Positions 25,452 through 34,373 are shown, counted from the stretch's first letter. The stretch: 64,000 nt of DNA from Flavobacteriales bacterium ALC-1 (GCA_000171875.1 ABHI01000001.1:62001-126000); one strand, 5' to 3'. Translations and numbers: made by a program. Notes: a model not told the origin generated them from the letters alone.

Positions 25452-25800
25452 TAGTTAAGTTTTGGGTAGTGTATGGTGTTTCGTAACCAAAGTTTATAGC
25501 TTTAATACGCCATTGATAATTGCCTTCTAACAGTACTTTAGTATAGCTAGTTACACTAACTAAAGTATCTTCTACTATTTCTTCTGGTGTTTCAAAACCC
25601 GATCTCGCAATTTGCAACTGATACGTTTCTGCAAATTCTAAAGCCTGCCAAGAAAAGTTAATGGTATTTGTGTCTATGGTGCTATTATCTGAAGGTGCCA
25701 AAATAGTGACCACTTCGTTAGAAATATCTTCTACCTCTATAAGCTCTTCACAATTATATAAACTGATTAACACGACTAGAATGATGACTCTCTTTATCAT
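25441..25800 (-). CDS. Fibronectin type III-like lipoprotein
   Basis: A 119-residue protein with a lipoprotein signal (KRVIILVVLISLYNC, Cys16), so it is probably anchored to the outer membrane. The mature part is one fibronectin type III-like domain: VTILAPSDNSTIDTNTINFSWQALEFAETYQLQIARSGF, then YTKVLLEGNYQWRIKAINFGYETPYT. First gene of the minus-strand half of the T2SS-like system. Its place suggests a secretin pilot or accessory lipoprotein; that is inference from operon position only. Confidence 0.7.
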   Translation of the reverse strand: MIKRVIILVVLISLYNCEELIEVEDISNEVVTILAPSDNSTIDTNTINFSWQALEFAETYQLQIARSGFETPEEIVEDTLVSVTSYTKVLLEGNYQWRIKAINFGYETPYTTQNLTIED

Positions 25801-25865
25801 TTATGGTTGTAATTATCTAAAAAAGTTAAACTCATTAAAGTTAACGCATTGCTGATTTTTATAAC

Positions 25866-25902
25866 CAAGCAAAATGCTTTAAAAAACTAAGCATTTTGCT
25901 TG
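25866..25902. promoter_or_regulatory. Twin dyad operator, copy 1
   Basis: Two dyads of the form AAGCAnnnTGCTT: CAAGCA-AAA-TGCTT centred at 25873 and AAGCA-TTT-TGCTTG centred at 25895, 22 bp apart (about two helical turns). They lie in the divergent gap between the T2SS-like minus operon and the first regulator gene. The same pair with the same spacing occurs at 38360-38396. The two dyads can also fold on each other as a perfect 14-bp stem, so a role as an RNA hairpin is possible. Confidence 0.6.
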
Positions 25903-26059
25903 ATTAGAAAACGTATAAACTCATTGATACTATTAGATAACCAATTAAATGTCCCTTTATACTCATTGTAAGTTGTTTCTGAGTAATAACTCATCTATTT
26001 TTAAGTTATGTAAGTACTAACACGCAACCTTTTCTTACATATTATATCTATAACGTACA

Positions 26060-26746
26060 ATGACTAACCATCAAAATGCTATAAATACTAAAACCGTAAA
26101 TGTTCTTATCATAGAGAATGAGCCTTTGCTTGTAGATGTACTAAAAAACGCATTTTTATGTCTTAATAATAAGCATAGCTATTTTAATATAAAAACTGCA
26201 AATAACTGTAGCACTGCTTTAAAAGAAATTGAGACAACGATTTCTATTGATTTAGCATTAATAAATATTAATATACCACCAAGCGAAAACAATAAACTAC
26301 TATTTATAGATGATATTAGTATTAGGATAAGGGAGGTATATCCAAAGGTTAAAATCATTTTATTTTCTACCTATAAAAACAATATTCAAATTCACTCACT
26401 TCTAAAAACATTAAACCCAGAATGCTTATTGGTTAAAAGCGATATCAATTATTCTGAGCTTTTAAGAGCTATAGAAACTGTTATTATAGAACCCCCATAC
26501 TATAGCAAAACAGTATTACGATATATTAGAAGACGTCTAGCTCATAATGTTGTTATAGATAAAGTTGATAAATCTATATTACATTACTTATCTATTGGTA
26601 TAAAAATGAAAGATTTACCACAGTACATCCATCTTTCTAAAAGTGCTATAGAATCTAGAAAACGAAAACTGAAAAGTAATTTTGGTTTGGATAAGGGAAG
26701 TGATAGAGATTTATTAAATAGGGCCAGGGAAAAAGGGTTTGTCTAA
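26060..26746 (+). CDS. LuxR-type response regulator with degenerate receiver domain
   Basis: A 228-residue two-domain regulator. The receiver domain (about residues 12-135) starts VNVLIIENEPLLVDVL and ends with the conserved Lys in LLVKSD, but the phosphoacceptor position reads LALININIPP (Asn in place of Asp) and the acidic pair is Glu-Asn. The paralogue at 38480 has Asp at both places. The C-terminal domain (VDKSILHYLSIGIKMKDLPQYIHLSKSAIESRKRKLKSNFG) is a NarL/LuxR-like helix-turn-helix. Probably a phosphorylation-independent DNA-binding partner of the second regulator. It diverges from the T2SS-like minus operon. Confidence 0.85.
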   Translation: MTNHQNAINTKTVNVLIIENEPLLVDVLKNAFLCLNNKHSYFNIKTANNCSTALKEIETTISIDLALININIPPSENNKLLFIDDISIRIREVYPKVKIILFSTYKNNIQIHSLLKTLNPECLLVKSDINYSELLRAIETVIIEPPYYSKTVLRYIRRRLAHNVVIDKVDKSILHYLSIGIKMKDLPQYIHLSKSAIESRKRKLKSNFGLDKGSDRDLLNRAREKGFV

Positions 26747-26871
26747 TTAATAACTCCAAAAGTAAATTTTAAAATAGCAATTAGCATTACAACACTTTTA
26801 CTATAACAAATGGTTTTAAATGTTCACTATACTTCTCTCATATAGCTCTCTTTTAATTTAATAATCAATCG

Positions 26872-27003
26872 TTAGTTCTTTGCTTTTTTCACCTCTTCAT
26901 TGAGCAATTTTAATTGATTCCATTCTTCTTTTGGGATTAAATCTTTAGTGATTTTATAATTTGACTTTATTAGAAGTTGATTTTCCCTATTCTTTTTTAG
27001 TAC
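26872..27003 (-). pseudogene. Relic of a coding sequence (C-terminal 43 codons)
   Basis: The minus strand has an open frame with no start codon, entered from a stop and ending in TAA. It encodes a protein-like tail (SNYKITKDLIPKEEWNQLKL, then LNEEVKKAKN), with amphipathic helix composition. It looks like the 3' end of a lost gene. The parent family is not recognised, and chance is possible at this length. Confidence 0.35.
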
Positions 27004-27024
27004 TCAAAAAATATTGCGATAATC

Positions 27025-27040
27025 ACCAATAATTATTGGT
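27025..27040. promoter_or_regulatory. Perfect 16-bp palindrome ACCAATAATTATTGGT
   Basis: A fully self-complementary sequence 140 bp upstream of the lipoprotein start. Plausible operator for a dimeric regulator; no second copy was noticed in the window. Confidence 0.35.
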
Positions 27041-27179
27041 AATTCGACGCAAACAATTTGATGTTTGATCGTCTTTTAAAAAAAATATAAAAGAAAATTT
27101 GTCGATTGCGGGTAACATCTCTCCCTTTTATGACACATTTAGAAAATGCAATGTTGCACTAAAACAAAAACAACTTATT

Positions 27180-27917
27180 ATGAAAAAATTTAATTATTTA
27201 TTATTAAGTGTCTTATTACTTATTTTATCTTCATGTGATCCAGATTCTTCTGAATTGATTTATGAATCAGATGAACTTATAAAAAGTGAGAATCTTGACG
27301 ATTCTAAAAGAAGAGGGCCAATTCCTATTTGTAGTATAGATGGACCTAATTGCGCCAATCAAAATCAAACAGTAACAATAACAGCTGAACCAGGATTTAG
27401 CATCTATACATGGAATGTTTACGAAGGAGATATGACTATAACAAGTGGAAATGGTTCACAGACAATAACAATTCAAACTGGACCAAATTTTGAAGGGGGA
27501 GCAGTATCACTTTTTGCTCTTTCACAATTTGGAACTACATTTATATGTGAAAGTGGTTATACATTAGATAGTTGTGTTTCTATAGTAAAAGGATGCCCAA
27601 TTTATGCACTTGGCATTACTGATGGATACATAGATGGGACTCAAAGTGGTTCAGATATAATATATATTAATGTTTCATCAAATGCACCATCAGGAACGAC
27701 CTATGCCTTACAGGTAAAACGTCAAAATGGTACTATTCAGTTTTACCCTGCGTCTACATCTACTGTTAGAGCAATTGCAGCATCTGTAAGTAATCCAGTG
27801 GTAGAAATTACTGTAACTTCTGAATTTACGTATAATGGCAAACTTTGTTCGCAAACAGCGACCAAAACCTATAATTGTACCACGGCTAATGGACCATGTC
27901 CAATTCCAAGTTTCTAA
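27180..27917 (+). CDS. Lipoprotein sharing its C-terminal domain with the neighbouring metalloprotease
   Basis: 245 residues from the ATG at 27180, which begins a lipoprotein signal (FNYLLLSVLLLILSSC, then DPD); 27 further codons are open upstream but would spoil it. After a short linker comes a PKD/Ig-like domain (GPNCANQNQTVTITAEPGFSIYTWNVYEGD). The last 90 residues (YALGITDGYIDGTQSGSD, PSGTTYALQVKRQNGTIQFY, PASTST) are clearly homologous to the end of the metalloprotease at 27946, 28 bp downstream. The shared domain may bind a common partner or serve in targeting. Function unknown. Confidence 0.75.
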   Translation: MKKFNYLLLSVLLLILSSCDPDSSELIYESDELIKSENLDDSKRRGPIPICSIDGPNCANQNQTVTITAEPGFSIYTWNVYEGDMTITSGNGSQTITIQTGPNFEGGAVSLFALSQFGTTFICESGYTLDSCVSIVKGCPIYALGITDGYIDGTQSGSDIIYINVSSNAPSGTTYALQVKRQNGTIQFYPASTSTVRAIAASVSNPVVEITVTSEFTYNGKLCSQTATKTYNCTTANGPCPIPSF

Positions 27918-27945
27918 AATAGAATATTAATCTCAAATTTTTTAA

Positions 27946-29244
27946 ATGATGAAAAAATTAAGAATATCATTATTTTTCCTCTTTATTCTAACACTAATAT
28001 ATTCCTGTTCTGAAGATGATTACCAACAAGAGAATAATTCAATTTCTAATGAACAAAGAGCTAAAAAAAAAGATAAAGAACCGTCTTATTGTAGTACACC
28101 AGATAGTTCGATCAATATGAAATATAACTTAGAGCTTTTAGCACAAAAGCGTAATTTATCATCCTTGTATTGCATCAAAATTTATATGCATGTTATCAGA
28201 AGAAGTGATGGCACTGGCGGGCAATCTGTTTTAGATGTTGCAGAGGCTTTTAATATTTTAAATCAAGATTTTAATTCTCATAATATTGCCTTTATTTGGG
28301 ATAATCAAATTGATTATATTGATAGTGATTATTATTACCCTAATCCAAATCCTATACCAGATATTACTCCAGAAATCTATAGTGAAAATAATCATACAGA
28401 TGGAATTGATATATATCTGTTTGATGATGATTCAGCAGCTGGAGGACGAGCAAATGGTGTTGGGGAATCTTCGGAGTTGTATGTGTCTGGGTCTTTTTGG
28501 GAAACCCCAAATAATTCCCTTGTCAGATCTAATGTTCTTTCCCATGAAATGGGACATGTATTGTTTCTTTGGCACACCCATACTACTGTTTTATGTGCAG
28601 AATTGGTTAATGGAAGTAACTCCGCAACTTGTGGAGATTTTATTACTGATACACCTGCAGATCCTAACTTAAATTTTAACGTTGATGCAAGCGACTGTAT
28701 ATGGAATTCAAGTGGATTTGATGCCAATGGAGATGCGTATAATCCTGATGAATCTAATATTATGTCTTATACGCACCCAGAATGTATGAGTTACTTTACA
28801 CCTGAACAAGGAATAAGAATGAGAAATGCGATTGAAACATTACCATTCTTACAATCAGTTATTACCAAATGTGGTTCTGTTACCATAGGAGGAAATGATT
28901 GTAATTATGCCTTAGGAATTTTAGATGAGTACATTGACGGAACCCAAAGTGGATCAAATTATGTTTATCTACAAGCGGGAGGTAATTTTCCTTCAGGTAC
29001 AACCTATACTTGGACAATAAAACGTCAAAATGGATCTATTCAGTTCTATCCAGCATCTACATCTAATCCTAGACTAGTTTCAGCTTCTATTAATAATAGA
29101 ATTACAGAAGCTACGGTAACTGCTGTATATGATGATTGTACAAAAACTGCAACTAAAGTATTTAGTTGCGCTATACCTAACTCTGATATTAATGGTGATT
29201 TATTTCCAGAATGTAATGGGTCAGGTGGAATTGGTTTTAATTAA
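27946..29244 (+). CDS. M43-like zinc metalloprotease, lipoprotein
   Basis: 432 residues with a lipoprotein signal (LRISLFFLFILTLIYSC, then SEDD). The catalytic core has the extended zinc motif SHEMGHVLFLWHTH (HExxHxxxxxH, about residues 199-209), and downstream ESNIMSYTHPECMSYFTPEQGIRM with the Met-turn, the layout of pappalysin/cytophagalysin (M43) proteases. CGDFITDTPADPN and the Cys pairs between these are also typical. The last 95 residues repeat the domain of the upstream lipoprotein (YALGILDEYIDGTQSGSN, PSGTTYTWTIKRQNGSIQFY). No T9SS sorting domain is present. Two adjacent ATGs are possible. A strong terminator follows. Confidence 0.88.
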   Translation: MMKKLRISLFFLFILTLIYSCSEDDYQQENNSISNEQRAKKKDKEPSYCSTPDSSINMKYNLELLAQKRNLSSLYCIKIYMHVIRRSDGTGGQSVLDVAEAFNILNQDFNSHNIAFIWDNQIDYIDSDYYYPNPNPIPDITPEIYSENNHTDGIDIYLFDDDSAAGGRANGVGESSELYVSGSFWETPNNSLVRSNVLSHEMGHVLFLWHTHTTVLCAELVNGSNSATCGDFITDTPADPNLNFNVDASDCIWNSSGFDANGDAYNPDESNIMSYTHPECMSYFTPEQGIRMRNAIETLPFLQSVITKCGSVTIGGNDCNYALGILDEYIDGTQSGSNYVYLQAGGNFPSGTTYTWTIKRQNGSIQFYPASTSNPRLVSASINNRITEATVTAVYDDCTKTATKVFSCAIPNSDINGDLFPECNGSGGIGFN

Positions 29245-29264
29245 CTAACTCAATAAAGAAGAAG

Positions 29265-29302
29265 AAAAATGTCCTAAATGCTTTGGCTTTTAGGACATTT
29301 TT
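29265..29302 (+). terminator. Strong intrinsic terminator after metalloprotease gene
   Basis: A perfect 14-bp stem (AAAAATGTCCTAAA / TTTAGGACATTTTT) with a 10-nt loop, 20 bp past the stop. Confidence 0.9.
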
Positions 29303-29486
29303 GCTGAAACCAACTTAATTCATAAACTATTTGGAATTAAATGTTTAGGTAACCTAATAGGTTATATATGTAAAGAAATTAGATTTATTAGAACCGTTAA
29401 ATTAATACTATCATTTTCTAACACTTAAAAAACTATTTTACTATTAAGAATAGAAAAATAGAAAAGTCAACAATAAATTTATTGAC

Positions 29487-29494
29487 TATATTTG
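29487..29494 (+). promoter_or_regulatory. -7 element (TATATTTG) upstream of small ORF
   Basis: An exact TAnnTTTG ending 4 bp before the GTG of the 36-codon ORF, the leaderless layout seen elsewhere in this window. Confidence 0.4.
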
Positions 29495-29498
29495 TATC

Positions 29499-29609
29499 GT
29501 GGAATTAATCACTATTACAACAGCTATTCTTGCATTAATACTGCAACTTTTATCATTCTTAAAGAATGATACTTCTATATTCTCTTTTTTTAAAAAACAT
29601 AATTGTTAA
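29499..29609 (+). CDS. Possible 36-residue membrane peptide
   Basis: A GTG-started frame encoding a peptide with one hydrophobic helix (ELITITTAILALILQLLSFL) followed by a polar, Lys-rich tail ending KKHNC. It directly follows an exact -7 promoter element, with no room for a ribosome-binding site, as in the other leaderless genes here. The composition resembles small membrane peptides and type I toxin peptides. Nothing homologous is recognised, and a 36-codon frame could arise by chance in AT-rich DNA. Confidence 0.35.
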   Translation: MELITITTAILALILQLLSFLKNDTSIFSFFKKHNC

Positions 29610-29871
29610 AAGTAAAACCATTTCTGAAACCAAATATTTCAACTAAAAAATCACTAATTTGTGATTATCATATAGTTAAGAAAATCACACATTCGGGTTA
29701 AATTTTAAATCTTCGGGTTGTCTGTCGTTAAAGCATATTATTGTTATAGTGAAAAGCACATAAAGAATATCTATTTTCATTTCTTTCCTTCGCTACTGTA
29801 AAGCTGTGCTTATTTACGTTTCCATATTGTCATGACATTGAATAACTAAACTTCATCTAAAAACATATAGT

Positions 29872-29904
29872 AAAAAAAAGGACGAACATTAAGTCCATCC
29901 TTTT
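29872..29904 (-). terminator. Terminator of the Rhs-immunity operon
   Basis: On the minus strand AAAAGGATGGAC pairs with GTTCGTCCTTTT over 12 positions including two G-U pairs, with a 5-nt loop and a U-run. On the plus strand those two pairs become mismatches, so it reads leftward. It lies 92 bp after the stop of the gene at 29997. Confidence 0.75.
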
Positions 29905-29996
29905 ACAACTAAAATTATATTTTAAATTATTGTTTTACAATTGTTTATGTTTTAAAATTAATCCATCAACTAATCTGTACCATTACCTACTATTAT

Positions 29997-30377
29997 CTAC
30001 CAGGTTACTTCTCTTAATTCATTTTGTTCGACACTTTCGTAGAATTTTACTTTTTTTCTTATAATATCAATCTCTTTCAAAAAAATTAACTTTAATAGAT
30101 TACTAATAAAATCCATTTCTAAAGTTTCTAAATTTATTTTGCATAATATAAAGCCTGTTTTGCAAAGTTTACTCACAAATAATGGTGCAAGCATATAATT
30201 TTCATAAAACAAAGGTGGTCCACCAAAGAAATATTTCTGTAATACATTTCTACCATTAATAGATAAGTTACCAATTTCTGGACTACCTTGCCCAATCTCT
30301 CTCAAGTTATAGTATTTTATAGAATAATCTTTGTATCTTCTTTCAATAAAGAAATCTGTTGGTGTCTCAGTTATCAT
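29997..30377 (-). CDS. Probable immunity protein of the Rhs toxin
   Basis: A 126-residue protein without signal peptide or membrane helix, so cytoplasmic. No family is recognised. Its ATG lies 1 bp after the TAA of the Rhs gene, the standard position of an immunity gene downstream of a polymorphic toxin, and it is last in the operon before the terminator. Features seen are an aromatic N-terminal half (FFIERRYKDYSIKYYNLREIG, FFGGPPLFYENY) and a Cys/Leu-rich middle (SKLCKTGFILCKINLETLEM). The immunity role is inferred from position only. Confidence 0.6.
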   Translation of the reverse strand: MITETPTDFFIERRYKDYSIKYYNLREIGQGSPEIGNLSINGRNVLQKYFFGGPPLFYENYMLAPLFVSKLCKTGFILCKINLETLEMDFISNLLKLIFLKEIDIIRKKVKFYESVEQNELREVTW

Positions 30378-30378
30378 T

Positions 30379-33300
30379 TTAATATTTAATTTTCGAAGCT
30401 TGATTAATTACCTTATTTGAATTTTGTATAAATTGAATAGACCCCCCCGGATAACTTAAACCTTGTGGTCCTATTATACCAAACCTAATAGACGTACCTT
30501 TTGGAATTATACCAGTTGTATATTGTGTTAATGGGTTCCATTCGGGTTTTATAGCGGCAAAAGTTCTATTTATAAATTTATTACTTCCTAAACGAAGCCC
30601 CCAATAATCAGGTCGACTTAAGCTCATGTTACCAAATCTTTGAACAGGAATATTCCAAGGCGTTCTAGCGGTAAAACTTCCTAGAAGGAAACCTTCAGAT
30701 GTTGTTACAGCTGAACCTAAAGCTCTAAGACCAGGAAGAAACACTGCTAATGTAGACATATTATCTTCAGCTATATGTCCACTAGCCATATAATTCCGTT
30801 TTCTCACCGATGCTCTATTCAAATCATCAGCCATAGATTGAATTAACTCGCCTAAACCACCGATACTCCTACGAGAAGTCATAAACTTAATAAATGGAAA
30901 AGTTGAACCAAAATCAGGATTACCTAAGGCAGGAGTTCTACCCGATATAGCATTTCCAAGCATTTGAGCTATTGGTTTTAGCATTTTTAGATAATTTGCC
31001 TCTGAAAGCCATCCAGCTTTTGAACCATTTACTCCACCTGCATGCCAGTATAACGTAGTTGTATGATTGGTACTATTAATACCACCACCCTTAAATATAT
31101 TCTTTGTCATTGATTGGCCTTCCACACAATAATCACATTCACCGTCTTCGTCACCACCCGTATCATCTGCTCTAAACTCAGCTAAACCAGGTCCAAATCC
31201 ACTTCCCCAAGTCACTTGACTATCTGCACCACTAGGGTCAGCCCAATACACAGGATTATTATCAAAAGCAGTATACGTACTCATTGAGTAATGAACTACA
31301 GGATCAATAGCAGTCCAACGAGCAATAGCCGGATCATACTGACGCATATCCATCTCATACCAGTCAACACCTAATGATTCTTCAAGTTCCATGCCATTGT
31401 ATCTGAACTTTTGCGCAACTGAGTTCACATTAGCTGATACACCCTCATTATACCCTTTATGTTTTAAGCCAAATGGATAGTAGTTGTTTTCGCTGATGAT
31501 TTCGGTAGCACTATTAATGCTTCCATTATTATCACTATCTGCATAAGTTAAACGTATATTACCTAAGTGGTCTTTAAATTGATAAACATAATCAAAACTA
31601 CTACCGTCTTTTTCTATATAGCCTTCAGGATGCGAAAAGAACTTCAACACTTCAGTTGCTGAGCCTATTTTTTCGTAAATATAGTTCCCAGCATAAAATG
31701 TTTTAGTAGTAGTAGTACCAAAATTTTCCACGGCTATTTTCTCTAGTTTAACTCCTGTAGCATCATAAATGTAAGTAATATTTCCCTCATCTGCTGCCTC
31801 AATTTCTAAATATGTTGGTAAGTTTAGATGATTGTACTGTATTTCCACTATACCTTTATTGTCATCAGTTATCATGTTTCCATTAGAATCATAGGTGTAT
31901 TCAGTAGTTGCATTTGTTCCATCTTTAAAACCATACGCGTCATAGCCATTATCTAATACTTTTTTAAGTTTGTTACTTTTAGTATCATAGGTATATACTA
32001 AATCATCCATCTTATCAAAATGAGAACTGGTACCTGCAACAGGGTTTGGAACTTTATGACCATACCTTACAAGATTCATTATATTACCATTTTTATCATA
32101 AACTACATTTTCTAATCTATAATCTTCATTTAAAGTATTATCCTGAGCTTTTGTAATCCTATTAAGGGCATCATAAGTATAGATATACCAGCGTTGGACA
32201 TTATCATTATTAGTTTTCCATTCCGTTTCTGATATATTACCATTAAAAAGCGCATTTCCGCCATGATCTACTGTATTATAATTTATCTTAAACCCAAACA
32301 AATCTGTTCCTAATGAAGTTGGATCGTTAATTGCTTTTAGCCATCCTCTGATATTGTAATCATAGTTTACATCCTGTAATCTTGATTGATTGGTTTTTCC
32401 GCCAACACCTTTATCAGTCAACTGACCTAGGCTATCATAAGTATTAGAGGTTATAACCTCGTCTAAAGAGGCACTATTAATCTTTTGCTTATGGGTTAAT
32501 AATCTATTAGAGTCGTCGTACTCAAATTTATCGATTGTTGTTATTGTACTATGCCCCGTTTTAGCATGAGTTGTAGTGGTCTCTATTACTCTACCATCAA
32601 AAGTGAGGTCGCTTTTCACCTTGTCTGTTGTATGTAGATAAGCGTTAAGACTATACACATAGATGGGTCTGGATTTATCATCATAATAAGACACTGTAGT
32701 AATCCAATTATTTGTCCCTAATATCCTTACTTTACTTCCTGTTGCCAAACCTTTAACCGCTGTTGTTGGGGTAACACCATAGGCTGTTTCTGAATTTCCA
32801 GAGGCTTTATCAAATGTGTAATTGTCGTAATAGTTAATAGTATAGATTTCAGCAATGTTTGACGTTGGATATCCACCATTATTATAATATATAGTTGTAC
32901 CAGCTAATGATATAGAAGAACTTTGTTTTGTTACATGAGGTGTAGTAACTGTATTAGCCGCATTTTGCAATGTTATTCTTGTGCTTGAATTGTTGATATA
33001 CCCTGTATAGGCTACACGTCCAAAAACATCATACTTGGTAAATAGCCATTTGTTTTGGCTATCTAGTTTAGAATCCTGAGTTAATATGGGTTGGTCAAGT
33101 TTATTATAAACAATATATTCCCAACCCTTACCTGGTATTTTCTTTTCCACCAAACGCCCCAAATCATCGTATTTGTATTTGTAACATAGTTCATTAAGCT
33201 CTGTAGCATCTGGTTTGTTAGAATGAGGTTCAGCTTTTGGGGATAATACAAAACTAAGATTACCATGATTGTCATAAACATAATACGTGTCATGAGCTAC

Positions 33301-34362
33301 ATTGGTTTGGATACTACCATTGGCTTTAGAAGTACCGTAGGTTCGTTTTAAAATAACTCTACCTTGTTTATCCTTAAACTCTTCGGTTGTATGTGCTTTA
33401 GATGATGTACCATCATGGTTCTCATCTTTAGTAACCGTTTTATAAAGCTCGTTAATACCATAATAACCACTAGTTACCAAATTTGGTGTATACGTTGTTA
33501 CGCTATTTGACACCGTTTTTGATAAAGTTACACTATAATTACGCACTTCGGTAGAACTGGTATTGGTTAGATAATCCATTTCTATTTCATGAGTATTGCC
33601 CATTTTCCAATCTTTACCAGGTGCTGCTTGTTTCATTACTCTATTAAGCGGTGAATTATCAAATTCTTTTTCTGAATAGGGATTGATATCTGCTGTAGTC
33701 ATTCCTGGAAAATCATCATTATAACTACTAGCATCATAAAACGTATTGGTTGCCGATAATGCATCAGTACGATAAGTCCCTTTAGCTACTGAAGAGGTAT
33801 AAGGCAAATAGGTTTTGGTTTGCCTACCAAAATCATCGTAATTGTCCATGAAGCTAATAATATCTTCACTATTACCACCAGCTTCTATAGCCACTTGTTG
33901 CATAGGTCTTCCAAGCCCGTCAAAATAGGTGACACTTTCTATTTTCTCATCTGAGTTTAATGTTGCTACATCTGTGGTTTCTATCCTTGGTGTTACGTTA
34001 TAGACATAATTTTCATTACTCAATCCACTAGACTGATTCTGTGCTACAGTCACTGTCAAAGTTTCTATGGTAGTCGCACTATTTTTAAAGGTAACACTTG
34101 CACTACCAACACCACCCCATTGAACTACGGCAGTATAGGTGGTTCCTGATTCGCTATTTGAAATAAGTGTACCGTTAGTGACTGTCCATTTGTCTTTCGT
34201 ATATATGGTGCCATCGTTATAAGTGTAAGTATGCGTTGTGTTGGGCTGTACATTAGTACTACCTGTAAGATTTTGAGCATAGCCAAAACTACTTCCTAAG
34301 CACATAAATAATACAAGTAACAAAGGGCTATTTAATACAGATATGTTTTTATATATTTTCAT
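30379..34362 (-). CDS. Sec-exported Rhs-repeat protein with C-terminal toxin-like region
   Basis: 1327 residues. A signal peptide (NSPLLLVLFMCLGSSFGYAQ) is followed by a PKD-like part, a DUF6443-like region (YVYNVTPRIETTDV, ESVTYFDGLGRPMQQVAI), many YD-type Rhs repeats and the Rhs core: DHLGNIRLTYAD, NNYYPFGLKHKGYN, YNGMELEESLGVDWYEMDMRQYDP, ARWTAIDP, YTAFDNNPVYWADPSGAD at about 1025-1043. The 285 residues after this are variable toxin territory; near the end KGTSIRFGIIGPQG and PGGSIQF suggest an enzymatic domain, but I cannot name it. Export by Sec rather than T6SS is implied. A run of seven Gs lies in the toxin part (30442-30448). Confidence 0.88.
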   Translation of the reverse strand: MKIYKNISVLNSPLLLVLFMCLGSSFGYAQNLTGSTNVQPNTTHTYTYNDGTIYTKDKWTVTNGTLISNSESGTTYTAVVQWGGVGSASVTFKNSATTIETLTVTVAQNQSSGLSNENYVYNVTPRIETTDVATLNSDEKIESVTYFDGLGRPMQQVAIEAGGNSEDIISFMDNYDDFGRQTKTYLPYTSSVAKGTYRTDALSATNTFYDASSYNDDFPGMTTADINPYSEKEFDNSPLNRVMKQAAPGKDWKMGNTHEIEMDYLTNTSSTEVRNYSVTLSKTVSNSVTTYTPNLVTSGYYGINELYKTVTKDENHDGTSSKAHTTEEFKDKQGRVILKRTYGTSKANGSIQTNVAHDTYYVYDNHGNLSFVLSPKAEPHSNKPDATELNELCYKYKYDDLGRLVEKKIPGKGWEYIVYNKLDQPILTQDSKLDSQNKWLFTKYDVFGRVAYTGYINNSSTRITLQNAANTVTTPHVTKQSSSISLAGTTIYYNNGGYPTSNIAEIYTINYYDNYTFDKASGNSETAYGVTPTTAVKGLATGSKVRILGTNNWITTVSYYDDKSRPIYVYSLNAYLHTTDKVKSDLTFDGRVIETTTTHAKTGHSTITTIDKFEYDDSNRLLTHKQKINSASLDEVITSNTYDSLGQLTDKGVGGKTNQSRLQDVNYDYNIRGWLKAINDPTSLGTDLFGFKINYNTVDHGGNALFNGNISETEWKTNNDNVQRWYIYTYDALNRITKAQDNTLNEDYRLENVVYDKNGNIMNLVRYGHKVPNPVAGTSSHFDKMDDLVYTYDTKSNKLKKVLDNGYDAYGFKDGTNATTEYTYDSNGNMITDDNKGIVEIQYNHLNLPTYLEIEAADEGNITYIYDATGVKLEKIAVENFGTTTTKTFYAGNYIYEKIGSATEVLKFFSHPEGYIEKDGSSFDYVYQFKDHLGNIRLTYADSDNNGSINSATEIISENNYYPFGLKHKGYNEGVSANVNSVAQKFRYNGMELEESLGVDWYEMDMRQYDPAIARWTAIDPVVHYSMSTYTAFDNNPVYWADPSGADSQVTWGSGFGPGLAEFRADDTGGDEDGECDYCVEGQSMTKNIFKGGGINSTNHTTTLYWHAGGVNGSKAGWLSEANYLKMLKPIAQMLGNAISGRTPALGNPDFGSTFPFIKFMTSRRSIGGLGELIQSMADDLNRASVRKRNYMASGHIAEDNMSTLAVFLPGLRALGSAVTTSEGFLLGSFTARTPWNIPVQRFGNMSLSRPDYWGLRLGSNKFINRTFAAIKPEWNPLTQYTTGIIPKGTSIRFGIIGPQGLSYPGGSIQFIQNSNKVINQASKIKY

Positions 34363-34373
34363 GATTTTAGGTA

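Larger units (their letters stand above)
26747..27179. other. Intergenic region before lipoprotein/metalloprotease pair
   Basis: It holds a minus-strand gene relic (26872-27003) and a perfect 16-bp palindrome (27025-27040). It also includes the frame upstream of the ATG at 27180, which is open back to 27099 but shows no start supported by a signal peptide. Nothing else is supported. Confidence 0.5.
29245..29996. other. Intergenic region between metalloprotease and immunity-like genes
   Basis: This 752-bp region holds the metalloprotease terminator, a possible 36-codon membrane peptide gene with its own -7 element (29487-29609), an inverted repeat AATCAC-TAATTT-GTGATT (29649-29666) and the minus-strand terminator of the Rhs operon (29872-29904). 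The remaining sequence is AT-rich with no supported gene. Confidence 0.6.

Noticed and set aside
28286..28672. 128-codon plus-strand frame inside the metalloprotease gene
   Set aside because: It is an out-of-frame shadow of the M43-like coding sequence, whose zinc motif and signal peptide define the true frame.
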